Assembly (NCBI RefSeq): GCF_018687675.1
Contig: NZ_CP061302.1
Coordinates: 508,192 to 572,191 of the forward strand
Length of the DNA stretch: 64,000 nucleotides
Direction: 5' to 3'
From: Polynucleobacter sp. MG-Unter2-18
GTDB lineage: Bacteria > Pseudomonadota > Gammaproteobacteria > Burkholderiales > Burkholderiaceae
Shown: piece by piece, positions 18,832 to 27,984 of the stretch
How positions within the stretch are numbered: position 1 is the first letter of the stretch
Layout: the number at the start of each line of letters is the position of its first letter
The notes under the pieces: model-generated
Database searches by the model: none
Seen by the model: only the letters and a program-made list of their open reading frames with translations
What the model was told of the DNA's origin: nothing
Made by a program: the position numbers and the translations under genes

Positions 18832-19593
18832 TTAGTTGGGTAAAGCTATCCAATCTCCACCAAGCTTTTCTAATCGAATACGGCCATCAAATAGGGCAAC
18901 CAGGGCTTGATGGGTTGCAGGATCTTGACTGGATCCTTGAAAATGCAGTTTGCCTTTATTGAGCATGATCACATGGTCGGCTCGGAGCGCGAAATGAATC
19001 TCATGCAAAACAGTGACCAAAGTTTTCCCTTGCTCCAGTAAATTGACTTGCCCTTTCAAAAAATCGGCTTGATGAGGGGGGTCTAAGTTCGCTAGCGGTT
19101 CATCCATTAAAAGAATGTCGGAGCCCACAGCAATCAGGCGTGCCAATAAGACTCGTTGACGCTCGCCCCCAGATATTTGCTGAAGAGGGCGTTGGCGTAA
19201 ATGCCAAGCATCGCTCTGCTTCAAGGCCTGCTCGACCAATAGATGATCGATTTCAGAGGGTAAATGTAGCCAGCCTTGATGAGGTAGTCGCCCTAACATG
19301 ACGACCTCATAGACGCTGAGCGAGTCGCCCAGTTCATCTGGAGTACTCGAGCCCTGATCAAGCCAAGCTATTTTCTTAGCAAGATCTTTTTTAGTAAATG
19401 CAGATATATCTACATCGTCAATGGTGATTGAGCCATCCCGCTTGAGTAAGCCAGCTATCGCTTGTAAGAGGGATGACTTACCTGCGCCATTAGGTCCAAT
19501 AACACTAGTCCATTTGCCCTGTGGAATGTCTATATTCAGGTCAGAGAGAATGGCGCATGGACCTCTATATAAATTGAGCTGGTGGGTTTTCAC
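18832..19593 (-). CDS. btuD: Cobalamin ABC transporter ATP-binding protein
   Basis: ATPase of the vitamin B12 importer. Walker A is GPNGAGKSS (residues 33-41), signature motif ISGGERQRVLLARL, Walker B ILLMDEPLANLD, followed by the switch His in VLHEIHFALR. The 253-residue length fits BtuD/FecE-type ATPases. It overlaps btuC by 4 bp and is the last gene of btuB-btuF-btuC-btuD, whose cobalamin riboswitch sets the substrate. Confidence 0.93.
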   Translation of the reverse strand: MKTHQLNLYRGPCAILSDLNIDIPQGKWTSVIGPNGAGKSSLLQAIAGLLKRDGSITIDDVDISAFTKKDLAKKIAWLDQGSSTPDELGDSLSVYEVVMLGRLPHQGWLHLPSEIDHLLVEQALKQSDAWHLRQRPLQQISGGERQRVLLARLIAVGSDILLMDEPLANLDPPHQADFLKGQVNLLEQGKTLVTVLHEIHFALRADHVIMLNKGKLHFQGSSQDPATHQALVALFDGRIRLEKLGGDWIALPN

Positions 19594-20567
19594 GGACGCC
19601 CTCCAAGAGATGTTCTTCTTAGTAGTGCCAGTAAATATAGGCCACCCAAGACTGCAGTGACAAGGCCAACCGGAATTTCAATTGGAGCAAAGAGGGTGCG
19701 CGCAATCAGATCTGAAGTAAGCAACAAGATTCCGCCACCTAAAAAGGAGAATAAAAGCTGTACTCGTTGCCGTCCGCCAGAAAACTTTCTAACCATGTGT
19801 GGAGCTGCTAATCCAACAAAAGCAATCAAGCCAGTTTGAGCAACAGCACAACCAGTCGCAAGAGCCAGAATGCCAATCAATACTAGGCGTAGCTGATCTA
19901 GAGGTAAGCCTAAAGTACGAGCTGTATTTTCACCTAGTGATAGCGCATCGAGTACAGGGCTAATGATGAGGGTAACAAGCAGGCAAAGCGCTAAAACGAT
20001 GGTCATGATCTCGACACCAGACCAACTTAGTAGTGTGGTGTTGCCCAACATGAATGACTGAATACTTTGAAATAGGTCAGGGCGAATAAAGGTAAGCATG
20101 GAATTTACAGCACCTAAAATCACACTAATTACTACCCCGGATAATAAGAGGCGCAAGGAACTGCGGTAGCCGCCCGCCAAAATTAATGAGGCCAGAACAC
20201 CAATTAACGCTCCAAGAAATGCGCCACCATTAAGACCAATGATCTCTAGCCAAGAGTTGCCAAGATAAGCAAAGCAAAGGATGCTGCCCACACCTAGTAG
20301 TGCGCCCGATGCACTTCCAAGTAAATAGGGGTCGGCCAAAGGATTGCGAAATAGGCTTTGGGCAATACCGCCAGCAAGCCCCAATAATGCTCCTGCAAAG
20401 TAAGCCCCTAATGATCGTGGAAGCCGAATATCAAAAACCAGAGTTTGGTCAGAATTAATGAAATTCCAGTTGGCACCAGTACTGCCCAGTAGGGTGCCCA
20501 TCAGTACTAAGACAGCACTAAAAATAAGCAGACCAGATAGCTTTCCAAGAAGATGATTTTTTTGCAT
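19590..20567 (-). CDS. btuC: Cobalamin ABC transporter permease
   Basis: FecCD-family inner-membrane permease with about ten helices. Typical blocks are DIRLPRSLGAYFAGALLGLAG, GIAQSLFRNPLADPYLLGSASGA and GLIAFVGLAAPHMVRKFSGG, the last being the cytoplasmic loop that contacts BtuD. The ATG at 20567 overlaps the btuF stop as TAATG; a longer ORF reaching 20600 would add 11 poorly conserved residues. It is part of the B12 uptake operon. Confidence 0.93.
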   Translation of the reverse strand: MQKNHLLGKLSGLLIFSAVLVLMGTLLGSTGANWNFINSDQTLVFDIRLPRSLGAYFAGALLGLAGGIAQSLFRNPLADPYLLGSASGALLGVGSILCFAYLGNSWLEIIGLNGGAFLGALIGVLASLILAGGYRSSLRLLLSGVVISVILGAVNSMLTFIRPDLFQSIQSFMLGNTTLLSWSGVEIMTIVLALCLLVTLIISPVLDALSLGENTARTLGLPLDQLRLVLIGILALATGCAVAQTGLIAFVGLAAPHMVRKFSGGRQRVQLLFSFLGGGILLLTSDLIARTLFAPIEIPVGLVTAVLGGLYLLALLRRTSLGGRP

Positions 20568-21472
20568 TATTGAGATGATGACATCTTCTCTTGTATGCAT
20601 TGAGAAATGATCAGTGCTGCCTCTCCCATGCGTGGTCCGGGGCGAACTAAGACATCATTTTGATCAGTAGTAAAACTGCAGATGCGATTTCTCTTTACTG
20701 CTGGAATCGAATTCCATCCAGGACGCTTCTGAATATCTTTAGTAGTAGATTCGGTGAGGAGAATCACATCAGGCTTAGCCTGCACCACGAACTCAGGATT
20801 GATTTTAGGAAATGGTCCGAGAGATTCTGGAATGATATTAATCAAATTTAACTGAGTCAGAATTTCCCCGATAAAGGAGCTTCTACCTGCCGCAAATGGT
20901 GCAGGATTTACCTCAAAGTACACGCTAATATTTCCACCCTTGGAAGAGAGTTGTTTATTGGCGCGCATAATCTCCTTCTGAATCTGATTCCAAGCTCGCG
21001 CACTCTCAGATGTTCCCAGTAAGGTATCTAGTTTTTTAAGGGCTCGCTCCTCGTCACCCATTGATTTAACATCAAGTGCAAATGTTCTGACCCCTAAAGA
21101 GTTTAGTCTTGCAATCGCGGGTGAGGCTTTTTCCAGCAACACAATATCTGGCTTGAGTTGCACGATACGCTCGATATTGACATCGCCCATGCCACCTAGC
21201 TTAGGCAATTCTTGAATTGATAGTGGCCAATTTGAGAATCGGTCTACACCAACTAAAGCACCACACTTTCCCAAGGCACAAACGGACTCAGTGAGAGAGG
21301 GGAGAAGACTTACAACACGCTGTGGTGGTTTATCAAACATCACCACAACACCCCGATCGTCAACCACCGAAACCGATGCAGCAAAAATAGCTAAGGAGAA
21401 TCCTAGTAGAAATAAAAACCCCCCGACCGCCAAATAGTGCGTGAGGATCGAGGGTTGAGTGAAGCTTTTCAT
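20567..21472 (-). CDS. btuF: Periplasmic cobalamin-binding protein
   Basis: Class III binding protein that delivers B12 to BtuCD. An N-terminal hydrophobic segment (YLAVGGFLFLLGFSLAIFAAS) acts as signal peptide or anchor. The mature part starts with PPQRVVSLLPSLTESVCALG, followed by GGMGDVNIERIVQLKPDIVLLE, the standard two-lobe fold with a backbone helix. It starts 6 bp after btuB and ends at the TAATG junction with btuC. Confidence 0.92.
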   Translation of the reverse strand: MKSFTQPSILTHYLAVGGFLFLLGFSLAIFAASVSVVDDRGVVVMFDKPPQRVVSLLPSLTESVCALGKCGALVGVDRFSNWPLSIQELPKLGGMGDVNIERIVQLKPDIVLLEKASPAIARLNSLGVRTFALDVKSMGDEERALKKLDTLLGTSESARAWNQIQKEIMRANKQLSSKGGNISVYFEVNPAPFAAGRSSFIGEILTQLNLINIIPESLGPFPKINPEFVVQAKPDVILLTESTTKDIQKRPGWNSIPAVKRNRICSFTTDQNDVLVRPGPRMGEAALIISQCIQEKMSSSQ

Positions 21473-21478
21473 ATTTAT

Positions 21479-23434
21479 CTACATTGCGTAGCGAATGCCC
21501 GCAAAGATGTTTGAACCTGGAGTGTTGTATCCATAACTTAGTTGATAGTCTTTATTAAATACGTTGTTCCATCGACCAAAAAGGCTCAGATTTTTTTCAA
21601 GCTCATGACTGGCGTATAAGTTGTAAAGACCATAGCCGCCCATGTAGTTTGAGTTACCAGAGTTGTAGCGCCCACCTTGAAACGTTCCCTCAACTCCAAC
21701 TTTTGTAGATTTGATCAAATATTCCGCAGCAATATTTCCGAATTGCCTTGCACGCTTCGCTAATAAATAGCCGGTAGTTTGAGCAACCGGATTTTGTTGG
21801 TCGAAAGACGCCCTGAGCAGTAGATCAGAAATTCTGCTGACGCCACCTAAAGAAACTCCTGAGACCTTCGCAACCCCAGCATTTCCCGCGCAACCGCCTT
21901 GGGAGCCATTTAGTTGAGCAGTCGTACATGGAGGTGATGTAGTTGTATATTGAATCAAGTTGCTAATCGTACTGTTGAAGACAGTGGCATGAAGATCCAA
22001 TGCTCGCGACTCATAATGCAAGCCTACTTCTGTATTTTTACTTTTCTCAGCCTGTAGACTGGTGTTGCCATAGTCTGGATAGTACAAGTCATAAAAAGAG
22101 GGGGCCTTAAACCCTGTTCCATAGTTAATATTTCCTCTGACATGCTGTGTAAAAAAGTATCCATACGAAGCACTTCCAGTTGTCTGTGGTCCGTATCCGG
22201 TGATGCTATCGTTTCTCAGTGCGAGATTTGCTAAATGACTTCCCCTTTGCAGCTTATAGGCTCCTGCTAAGGTATTTGTATTTTGATCCTGATTGATGTT
22301 CCCATCATTTGCGATTGCATTTGCAGTTTTTCGTTCCGCAATGAGTTGCAGCAAGTCCTCGCCAATATTCAAGTCATTCTGCCAAGTGTAAGTGGACAAC
22401 TTAGTTTTAGTAACTGGATTTCCTGATGTGTAAATGTATTGTCCCAAATCGTAGGATTGAGATAACTGAAGACTACTTTTCCAGTATTGATTAATTTGAT
22501 TATTTGAGTATGCAGAAAATACTCCAAGATTATTAACTTGGTCTCCGATGCCTCCTCCATAGTATGAAGTTACTGGATATTGATTTTCCAGACGGCTAGC
22601 TAAGAATTGAATGCCAACCTCTTGGCCTTTATCCCACTCTTGAGATAGTCGTCCTGAGGCACCACTCTTGGTGTAACCAGTTCTTCCCATTGAAAGTTTT
22701 GGGCTGTTACAAAAATTGCTGGCCAAGGTTGCACTTGATTGTGTGTTCGGATTACAGGGATTGTTGCTGGCAATGCTTGAAAAACCAGTGGATATCTCTT
22801 GGCTTGCGCTCAATGAATAGCTAGTATTATTTTTTTCACCTAGCGATCCATACAAACTAGCATCAGTGATGCTAGTTCCATAGCTTCCATAGCCAGTTGA
22901 CGCTGAAACTTTTGCAGCCCCAACTCCTTTCTTGGTAAAAATTTGGATAACACCGCCTATCGCGTCCGAACCATAAAGACTGCTTTGTGGTCCAAAAACA
23001 ATTTCGATATGATCGATAATTCCAAGTGGAATGGCTTGTAAGGTAGAGCTTCCTGAAAGCGCCGATTGTGTTCTCACACCATCAATCAACACTAGTGTTT
23101 GATTTGAATTGGCTCCGCGTAAAAATATACTCGCAGGTGATCCCGCCCCTCCAACCGTTGATATTTCAACGCCGCGTTGCCGCTGAAGTAATTCGACAAG
23201 GCTGGTTTGACCTGCCTGTGCAATTTCTTCTGGACCTATGTAGACGTTATCAGCTAGAACGTCATTTGCTTTTGTCGGGGTTCTAGTTGCCGTCACAATG
23301 ATTGGATTCATTGGATTTGGCGAGTTTGTTACCGAAACCGATGGATTGGTTTGGGCAATTGCTGCTGTGCTGAGTGTGATTGCTGCGCCACAAAGTAGGG
23401 CGAGTATTGCCTTATTACTGAACTGCTGTTTCAT
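21479..23434 (-). CDS. btuB: TonB-dependent cobalamin outer-membrane receptor
   Basis: 22-stranded outer-membrane barrel with an N-terminal plug. After a signal peptide (ALLCGAAITLSTAAIAQ) comes the TonB box region NPIIVTATRTPTK. The plug contains LVELLQRQRGVEISTVGG and SIFLRGANSNQTLVLIDGVR. The barrel ends in an aromatic-rich strand (NIFAGIRYAM) ending in methionine, not the usual Phe. At 651 residues it is slightly larger than E. coli BtuB. A cobalamin riboswitch precedes it, and btuF-C-D follow, so B12 or another corrinoid is the substrate. The ribosome site AGAAGG lies 7 bases before the ATG. Confidence 0.93.
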   Translation of the reverse strand: MKQQFSNKAILALLCGAAITLSTAAIAQTNPSVSVTNSPNPMNPIIVTATRTPTKANDVLADNVYIGPEEIAQAGQTSLVELLQRQRGVEISTVGGAGSPASIFLRGANSNQTLVLIDGVRTQSALSGSSTLQAIPLGIIDHIEIVFGPQSSLYGSDAIGGVIQIFTKKGVGAAKVSASTGYGSYGTSITDASLYGSLGEKNNTSYSLSASQEISTGFSSIASNNPCNPNTQSSATLASNFCNSPKLSMGRTGYTKSGASGRLSQEWDKGQEVGIQFLASRLENQYPVTSYYGGGIGDQVNNLGVFSAYSNNQINQYWKSSLQLSQSYDLGQYIYTSGNPVTKTKLSTYTWQNDLNIGEDLLQLIAERKTANAIANDGNINQDQNTNTLAGAYKLQRGSHLANLALRNDSITGYGPQTTGSASYGYFFTQHVRGNINYGTGFKAPSFYDLYYPDYGNTSLQAEKSKNTEVGLHYESRALDLHATVFNSTISNLIQYTTTSPPCTTAQLNGSQGGCAGNAGVAKVSGVSLGGVSRISDLLLRASFDQQNPVAQTTGYLLAKRARQFGNIAAEYLIKSTKVGVEGTFQGGRYNSGNSNYMGGYGLYNLYASHELEKNLSLFGRWNNVFNKDYQLSYGYNTPGSNIFAGIRYAM

Positions 23435-23589
23435 GATGAACCTTCTGCCTTCGAATCACCTAGCTAACTTCCCCGTAAGCTGGGTCGAACAGAATTTCAC
23501 ATTGAGAGTACTTAGGCGTCAATTGGGCATCTTGCCAGCCTGGCAGGAGATGCTTCATCGGCGCGCGAAGGTCCCCGTCCGCAAAATTC

Positions 23590-23760
23590 CACCTGTCTTG
23601 GCCGGTATCCGGGCTAGTAAACCTCAGAATCTGGCCTTCCCATGCAATTGACGCGCACAGTGGCTTATTCAGACTCCTGACACCTTTACCTTGAAGTTAA
23701 GGTGCATTTACTTACCGTTGCGGGGGCAGCACACGTTTAGTGTTTCCCGTTTAACTTTAT
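23590..23760 (-). promoter_or_regulatory. Cobalamin riboswitch controlling btuBFCD
   Basis: On the minus strand the aptamer landmarks occur in correct order: GGGAA (23748-23744), GCUGCCCCCGCAAC plus GGUAA (from 23730), the B12 box GCCACUG (23664-23658), GGGAAGGC (23641-23634) and GGAUACCGGCC (23610-23600). High cobalamin should shut off btuB. Between aptamer and ATG a strong hairpin (arms 23527-23537 and 23541-23553) has no U-run after it, which favours control of translation over termination. The 433-bp gap between btuB and the Crp-type gene is otherwise filled by this leader and two divergent promoters that I cannot resolve. Confidence 0.95.
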
Positions 23761-23867
23761 TGCATTGCAACAAAGCACCACGACCTTTTAATTCTATCCT
23801 ATAAATGGGGTTAAGCCGTTGTGGGCGTCAAAAAAGCCTACAATGCACTCTCTAGGAACAAGGATTC

Positions 23868-24485
23868 ATGACAGCATTAGATAAACACCCCGAAAAAAAC
23901 CTGATTCGTTTGCAGTTGAGCCAAAACTCGGTGTTAAAAAGTCTGGATCCTGAAGCGATGGCTGAATTAGAGCGTCATTTAGTGATTTCAGACCTGAAAA
24001 AATCAGAAATCCTGCTCCATCAAGGCGACCATCAGATGGAGCAATATTTTGTTTTAGATGGGATTTTGAAGCGAATTGTCTCTAGTGCTGATGCAAAAGA
24101 AATGATTTTGCGATTCGCCATCGAAAAAGATATTGAAACAAGTTATGCGGCTTGGCGCCTGAAGACGGCTGCCCCGTATAGCATTGCCTCCGTTACCAAG
24201 GCGCGAGTTGCCCGTATGCCCCTAAAGAAGTGGGCTGAATTTCTAGATGCCCATAAGCCCCTCAAAGAGAGCTTTGAGTTTGAAGTAATGCGCTTAATGA
24301 GTGAGATCATGGCGCATACCATCACACTGCATATGCTTGATGCACCAGGTCGGGTAGAGCGCTTCTTGCGTAAATACGAAGACTTATTTGAGTTGCTCCC
24401 CAAAAAAGAGCTGGCTGCTTATCTTAATCTCTCCCCAGAGACTTTGAGCCGCCTTAAAACAAAGCACAAAGAGCTCTTTGTCTAA
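23868..24485 (+). CDS. Crp/Fnr-family transcription regulator
   Basis: 205-residue regulator with a cyclic-nucleotide-binding-like jellyroll (HQGDHQMEQYFVLDGILKRIV near residues 50-70), a long dimer helix (residues 130-160) and a C-terminal helix-turn-helix ELAAYLNLSPETLSRLKTK. There are no cysteines for an FNR iron-sulfur cluster and the cAMP phosphate-binding motif is absent, so the signal is unknown. The HTH is compact and the protein ends right after it. It is divergent from btuB and lies 209 bp upstream of oxc on the same strand, with a perfect FNR-like palindrome between them, so it probably controls the oxalate genes. A -10-like TACAAT (23839-23844) precedes it. Confidence 0.88.
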   Translation: MTALDKHPEKNLIRLQLSQNSVLKSLDPEAMAELERHLVISDLKKSEILLHQGDHQMEQYFVLDGILKRIVSSADAKEMILRFAIEKDIETSYAAWRLKTAAPYSIASVTKARVARMPLKKWAEFLDAHKPLKESFEFEVMRLMSEIMAHTITLHMLDAPGRVERFLRKYEDLFELLPKKELAAYLNLSPETLSRLKTKHKELFV

Positions 24486-24520
24486 TTAGCAGGCCTAGAT
24501 GTTTCTAGATTTCAGGGGAA

Positions 24521-24536
24521 ATTGACCGAAGTCAAT
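24521..24536. promoter_or_regulatory. Perfect FNR/Crp-type palindrome upstream of oxc
   Basis: ATTGAC-CGAA-GTCAAT is a perfect dyad with 6-bp arms and a 4-bp spacer. It has the geometry of FNR/DNR-type boxes (TTGAT-N4-ATCAA) with C/G in place of T/A at the inner position. It lies 36 bp after the Crp-family gene and 158 bp before the oxc ATG. The natural reading is the operator of the neighbouring regulator. Binding is inferred. Confidence 0.6.
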
Positions 24537-24694
24537 GATGAACCCGATCCCAGAGCCTAACATTCGTATCAGCCTCAACGGGAGAGTTTTCTTGCCCGTG
24601 GCACTACTAATAACTTAATTGGAGACAGTTAGCGAAAGCTAAATTGCACTGAGCGCACTTGACGTTCGGGCGGTGTAATTAACTATAAATTTCT

Positions 24695-26404
24695 ATGACA
24701 ACAGATAATCAAAATACCCAAGTCACTGATGGCTTTCATCTCGTCATCGATGCTTTAAAAGCAAATGACTTAGACACCATTTTTGGTCTCGTTGGTATTC
24801 CAATTACCGACTTATGCCGTTTGGCTCAAGCTGAAGGTTTGCGCTTCATTGGTTTCCGTCACGAGCAACATGCTGGTAATGCTGCAGCGATTGCAGGCTA
24901 CATGACTCAAAAGCCTGGTATCTGCATGACTGTGTCAGCACCAGGTTTCTTGAACGGATTAACAGCCTTGGCAAATGCCACCGTGAACTGCTTCCCAATG
25001 ATTTTGATCTCTGGTTCAAGTGAGCGTGAGATTGTTGACTTGCAACAAGGTGACTACGAAGAGATGGATCAGCTCAATGCAGCCAAGCCATATTGCAAAG
25101 CTGCATATCGTATCAATCATATTGAAGATATCGGTATCGGTTTTGCGCGCGCAATTCGTGCGGCTGTTTCTGGCCGTCCAGGCGGCGTGTACTTAGACTT
25201 GCCAGCACAGTTGTTAGCTCAAACAATGCCTGTTGAAGAAGCCAAGAAATCAATCTTTAAAGTAATCGATCCAATTCCACGTCAAATCCCTGCGCCTGAT
25301 GCAATCGAGCGTGCATTGAATGTATTGAAGGGCGCCAAGCGTCCATTGATTCTCTTGGGTAAGGGCGCTGCTTATGCTCAAGCTGATGCTGACATTCGTG
25401 CATTGATAGAGAAGTCTGGTATTCCGTACTTGCCAATGTCGATGGCTAAAGGTTTATTGCCAGACAACCACCCACAATCCGCTTCTGCAGCGCGCTCATT
25501 TGTATTGGCTGAGGCTGATGCAGTGATGTTGGTTGGTGCGCGCTTGAATTGGTTGCTTGCACACGGTAAGGGCAAGACCTGGGGTAAAGATCCTAAGAAA
25601 TTTATTCAGATCGATATTCAATCAAACGAAGTGGATAGCAACGTACAAATCGATGCCCCATTGATTGGTGATATTGGCTCTGTTGTTGGCGAACTCCTAA
25701 AAGGTATTGCTTCAGTACCAAAGCCTTCTGCCGAGTGGATCAGCGCAATCAACGAGAAAAAAGATAAGAATTTGGCGAAGATGGCTGAAACATTAGCCAA
25801 AGAAGCTTCACCAATGAACTTCCATGGTGCTTTGCGCGCTATTCGTGATGTGATCAAGAAGAACCCAGACGTGAACTTGGTAAACGAAGGTGCAAACACA
25901 CTCGACTATTGCCGTGCAATTGTGGATATGTACAAGCCACGCAAACGTTTTGACTCTGGTACATGGGGCATCATGGGCATCGGTATGGGCTACGCCATTG
26001 GCGCTGCTGTAACGAGTGGCTTGCCTACAGTTGCGGTTGAAGGCGATAGCGCATTTGGTTTTAGCGGTATGGAGCTAGAAACGATTTGCCGTTACAACCT
26101 GCCAATCACAACAGTGGTGTTTAACAACAACGGTGTTTATCGTGGTACAGACGTGAACCCTACTGGCGGTGCTGATGTGGCGCCAACAGTGTTTGTGAAA
26201 AATGCCCGTTACGACAAAATGATTGAGGCATTTGGTGGCGTTGGTTATTACGTGACTACCCCAGCAGAATTAGAGGCTGCATTAACTAAGGCGATTGCTG
26301 AAGGTAAGCCTGCTTTGATCAATGCTGTGATTGATGAAACTGCTGGTACAGAAAGTGGACGATTAACCAACTTGAATCCATCAACTGCCGCTGTTAAGCA
26401 TTAA
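24695..26404 (+). CDS. oxc: Oxalyl-CoA decarboxylase
   Basis: Thiamine-diphosphate enzyme that converts oxalyl-CoA to formyl-CoA and CO2. The 569 residues match Oxalobacter Oxc (568). Visible features: the catalytic Glu in [16 protein letters not shown] near residue 56, the central ADP-binding domain, and the ThDP/Mg motif [21 protein letters not shown] ending in NNNGVYRG (from about residue 450). Neighbours are two formyl-CoA transferases. No Shine-Dalgarno sequence is visible before the ATG; the preceding bases are TATAAATTTCT. Expression therefore may rely on a leaderless or very short-leader transcript. Confidence 0.97.
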   Translation: MTTDNQNTQVTDGFHLVIDALKANDLDTIFGLVGIPITDLCRLAQAEGLRFIGFRHEQHAGNAAAIAGYMTQKPGICMTVSAPGFLNGLTALANATVNCFPMILISGSSEREIVDLQQGDYEEMDQLNAAKPYCKAAYRINHIEDIGIGFARAIRAAVSGRPGGVYLDLPAQLLAQTMPVEEAKKSIFKVIDPIPRQIPAPDAIERALNVLKGAKRPLILLGKGAAYAQADADIRALIEKSGIPYLPMSMAKGLLPDNHPQSASAARSFVLAEADAVMLVGARLNWLLAHGKGKTWGKDPKKFIQIDIQSNEVDSNVQIDAPLIGDIGSVVGELLKGIASVPKPSAEWISAINEKKDKNLAKMAETLAKEASPMNFHGALRAIRDVIKKNPDVNLVNEGANTLDYCRAIVDMYKPRKRFDSGTWGIMGIGMGYAIGAAVTSGLPTVAVEGDSAFGFSGMELETICRYNLPITTVVFNNNGVYRGTDVNPTGGADVAPTVFVKNARYDKMIEAFGGVGYYVTTPAELEAALTKAIAEGKPALINAVIDETAGTESGRLTNLNPSTAAVKH

Positions 26405-26491
26405 TTTGTAGGCAATTTATCGGTAATTAATACGTAATATTTTTGAACTAAATTTAGCAATAAATAAGCAATACTTTAAGGAGAATCAAAT

Positions 26492-27742
26492 ATGACTAAA
26501 CCATTAGACGGCATTCGCATCATCGATTTCACACACGTACAAGCAGGTCCTGCATGTACTCAGTTGTTGGCTTGGTACGGTGCTGACGTAATTAAAGTTG
26601 AGCGTCCAGGTTCCGGCGACGTAACTCGTAGCCAGTTGCGCGATATTCCGGGTGCTGATGCTTTGTACTTCACTATGTTGAACGGTAACAAGCGTTCATT
26701 AACTTTGGATACCAAGACTCAAGAAGGTAAAGAAGTTTTAGAGAAGATGATCAAGACTTCTGATGTCATGGTTGAGAACTTCGGTCCAGGTGCTTTGGAT
26801 CGTATGGGTTTTAGCTGGGCGCGAATTCAAGAATTGAATCCAAAGATGATCATGGCTTCTGTAAAAGGCTTTAGCGATGGTCACTCATACGAAGACTTAA
26901 AGGTTTATGAGAACGTTGCTCAGTGTGCTGGCGGTGCCGCTTCTACTACTGGTTTCTGGGATGGTCCTCCAACAGTTTCTGCTGCTGCTTTGGGCGATAG
27001 CAACACTGGTATGCATTTGGCAATTGGTATTTTGACTGCATTGATGCAGCGTCAAAAAACTGGCAAGGGTCAAAAAGTATCCTGCTCAATGCAAGATGCC
27101 GTATTGAACTTGTGCCGCGTGAAGTTGCGCGACCAACAGCGTTTGGACAAAGTTGGTTACCTTGAAGAGTACCCACAGTACCCGCACGGTACATTCACTG
27201 ACGTAGTTCCACGTGGCGGTAACGCTGGTGGTGGCGGTCAGCCAGGTTGGGTGTTGAAGTGTAAGGGTTGGGAAACAGATCCAAACGCCTACATTTACTT
27301 CACTATTCAAGGTCATGCTTGGGAGCCAATTACTAAAGCTTTGGGCAAGCCAGAGTGGGCAACTGATCCAGCGTACATGACTGCAGAAGCGCGTCAAGAT
27401 AAGATTTTTGATATCTTCGCAACAATCGAAGAGTGGCTTAAGGATAAGACTAAGTACGAAGCTGTGGACATCCTCCGTAAGTTCGACATCCCTTGCGCAC
27501 CAGTGCTGTCAATGAAAGAATTGGCTGCATCACCTGACTTGCGTAAGAGTGGTTCTATCGTTGAAGTGGACCACAAAGTACGTGGTAAGTATTTGACTAT
27601 CGGTAGCCCAATTAAGTTCTCTGATTTGGAAATCGAAGTGGGTCCATCACCAGTATTGGGTGAGCACACGAATGAAGTATTGGCTGACCTTGGCTATAGC
27701 GCTGATGACATCGCTAAGTTGCACGCAGCAAAAGCAGTTTAA
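26492..27742 (+). CDS. frc: Formyl-CoA:oxalate CoA-transferase (first copy)
   Basis: Class III CoA-transferase moving CoA from formyl-CoA to oxalate, giving formate and the oxalyl-CoA used by Oxc. The sequence is close to Oxalobacter FRC throughout ([33 protein letters not shown]). Catalytic Asp169 lies in ALGDSNTG, and the mobile glycine loop [12 protein letters not shown] is canonical. Residue 48 is Gln where Oxalobacter has Trp. A good ribosome site (AAGGAG) precedes the ATG, and a hairpin terminator follows, so the oxc-frc pair forms one unit. Confidence 0.96.
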   Translation: MTKPLDGIRIIDFTHVQAGPACTQLLAWYGADVIKVERPGSGDVTRSQLRDIPGADALYFTMLNGNKRSLTLDTKTQEGKEVLEKMIKTSDVMVENFGPGALDRMGFSWARIQELNPKMIMASVKGFSDGHSYEDLKVYENVAQCAGGAASTTGFWDGPPTVSAAALGDSNTGMHLAIGILTALMQRQKTGKGQKVSCSMQDAVLNLCRVKLRDQQRLDKVGYLEEYPQYPHGTFTDVVPRGGNAGGGGQPGWVLKCKGWETDPNAYIYFTIQGHAWEPITKALGKPEWATDPAYMTAEARQDKIFDIFATIEEWLKDKTKYEAVDILRKFDIPCAPVLSMKELAASPDLRKSGSIVEVDHKVRGKYLTIGSPIKFSDLEIEVGPSPVLGEHTNEVLADLGYSADDIAKLHAAKAV

Positions 27743-27771
27743 TAACGATTAGTAGTATTCGTTTTAGCTTT

Positions 27772-27800
27772 AAAGGCGCTCCATGTGGGCGCCTTTTTTT
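27772..27800 (+). terminator. Rho-independent terminator after frc
   Basis: AAGGCGC and GCGCC arms around a short loop (TCCATGTGG), followed by a run of seven T (27794-27800). It lies 30 bp after the frc stop and separates oxc-frc from the second frc transcript. Confidence 0.85.
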
Positions 27801-27889
27801 ACGCATTATCGGTAACAAAGCTCCTTTGCTCGATTATGAAAAAGTCCTGAGTTTGCAGCCAAATGGCTATTCTTGGGCATTAATAGCGA

Positions 27890-27952
27890 GGATGCCTAAT
27901 AAATAGGCATCCCGTATTGCGCCAAAATCCGGCGCTGGTAAAATTGCGCCAA
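27890..27952. promoter_or_regulatory. Inverted and direct repeats upstream of the second frc
   Basis: A perfect 9-bp inverted repeat has arms GGATGCCTA (27890-27898) and TAGGCATCC (27904-27912) around 5 bases. Just after it, ATTGCGCCAA occurs twice (27916-27925 and 27943-27952), 27 bp apart, with a GCGCC/GGCGC dyad (27919-27935) between. The block ends 33 bp before the ATG of the second frc. It looks like an operator region; the factor is unknown. Confidence 0.45.
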
Positions 27953-27984
27953 TTCAAAATTTTATTCTTATTAGGACTTTAATC

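Noticed and set aside
23298..23651. 117-codon open frame on the plus strand upstream of btuB
   Set aside because: It lies antisense to the cobalamin riboswitch and btuB 5' end and shows no recognisable family.
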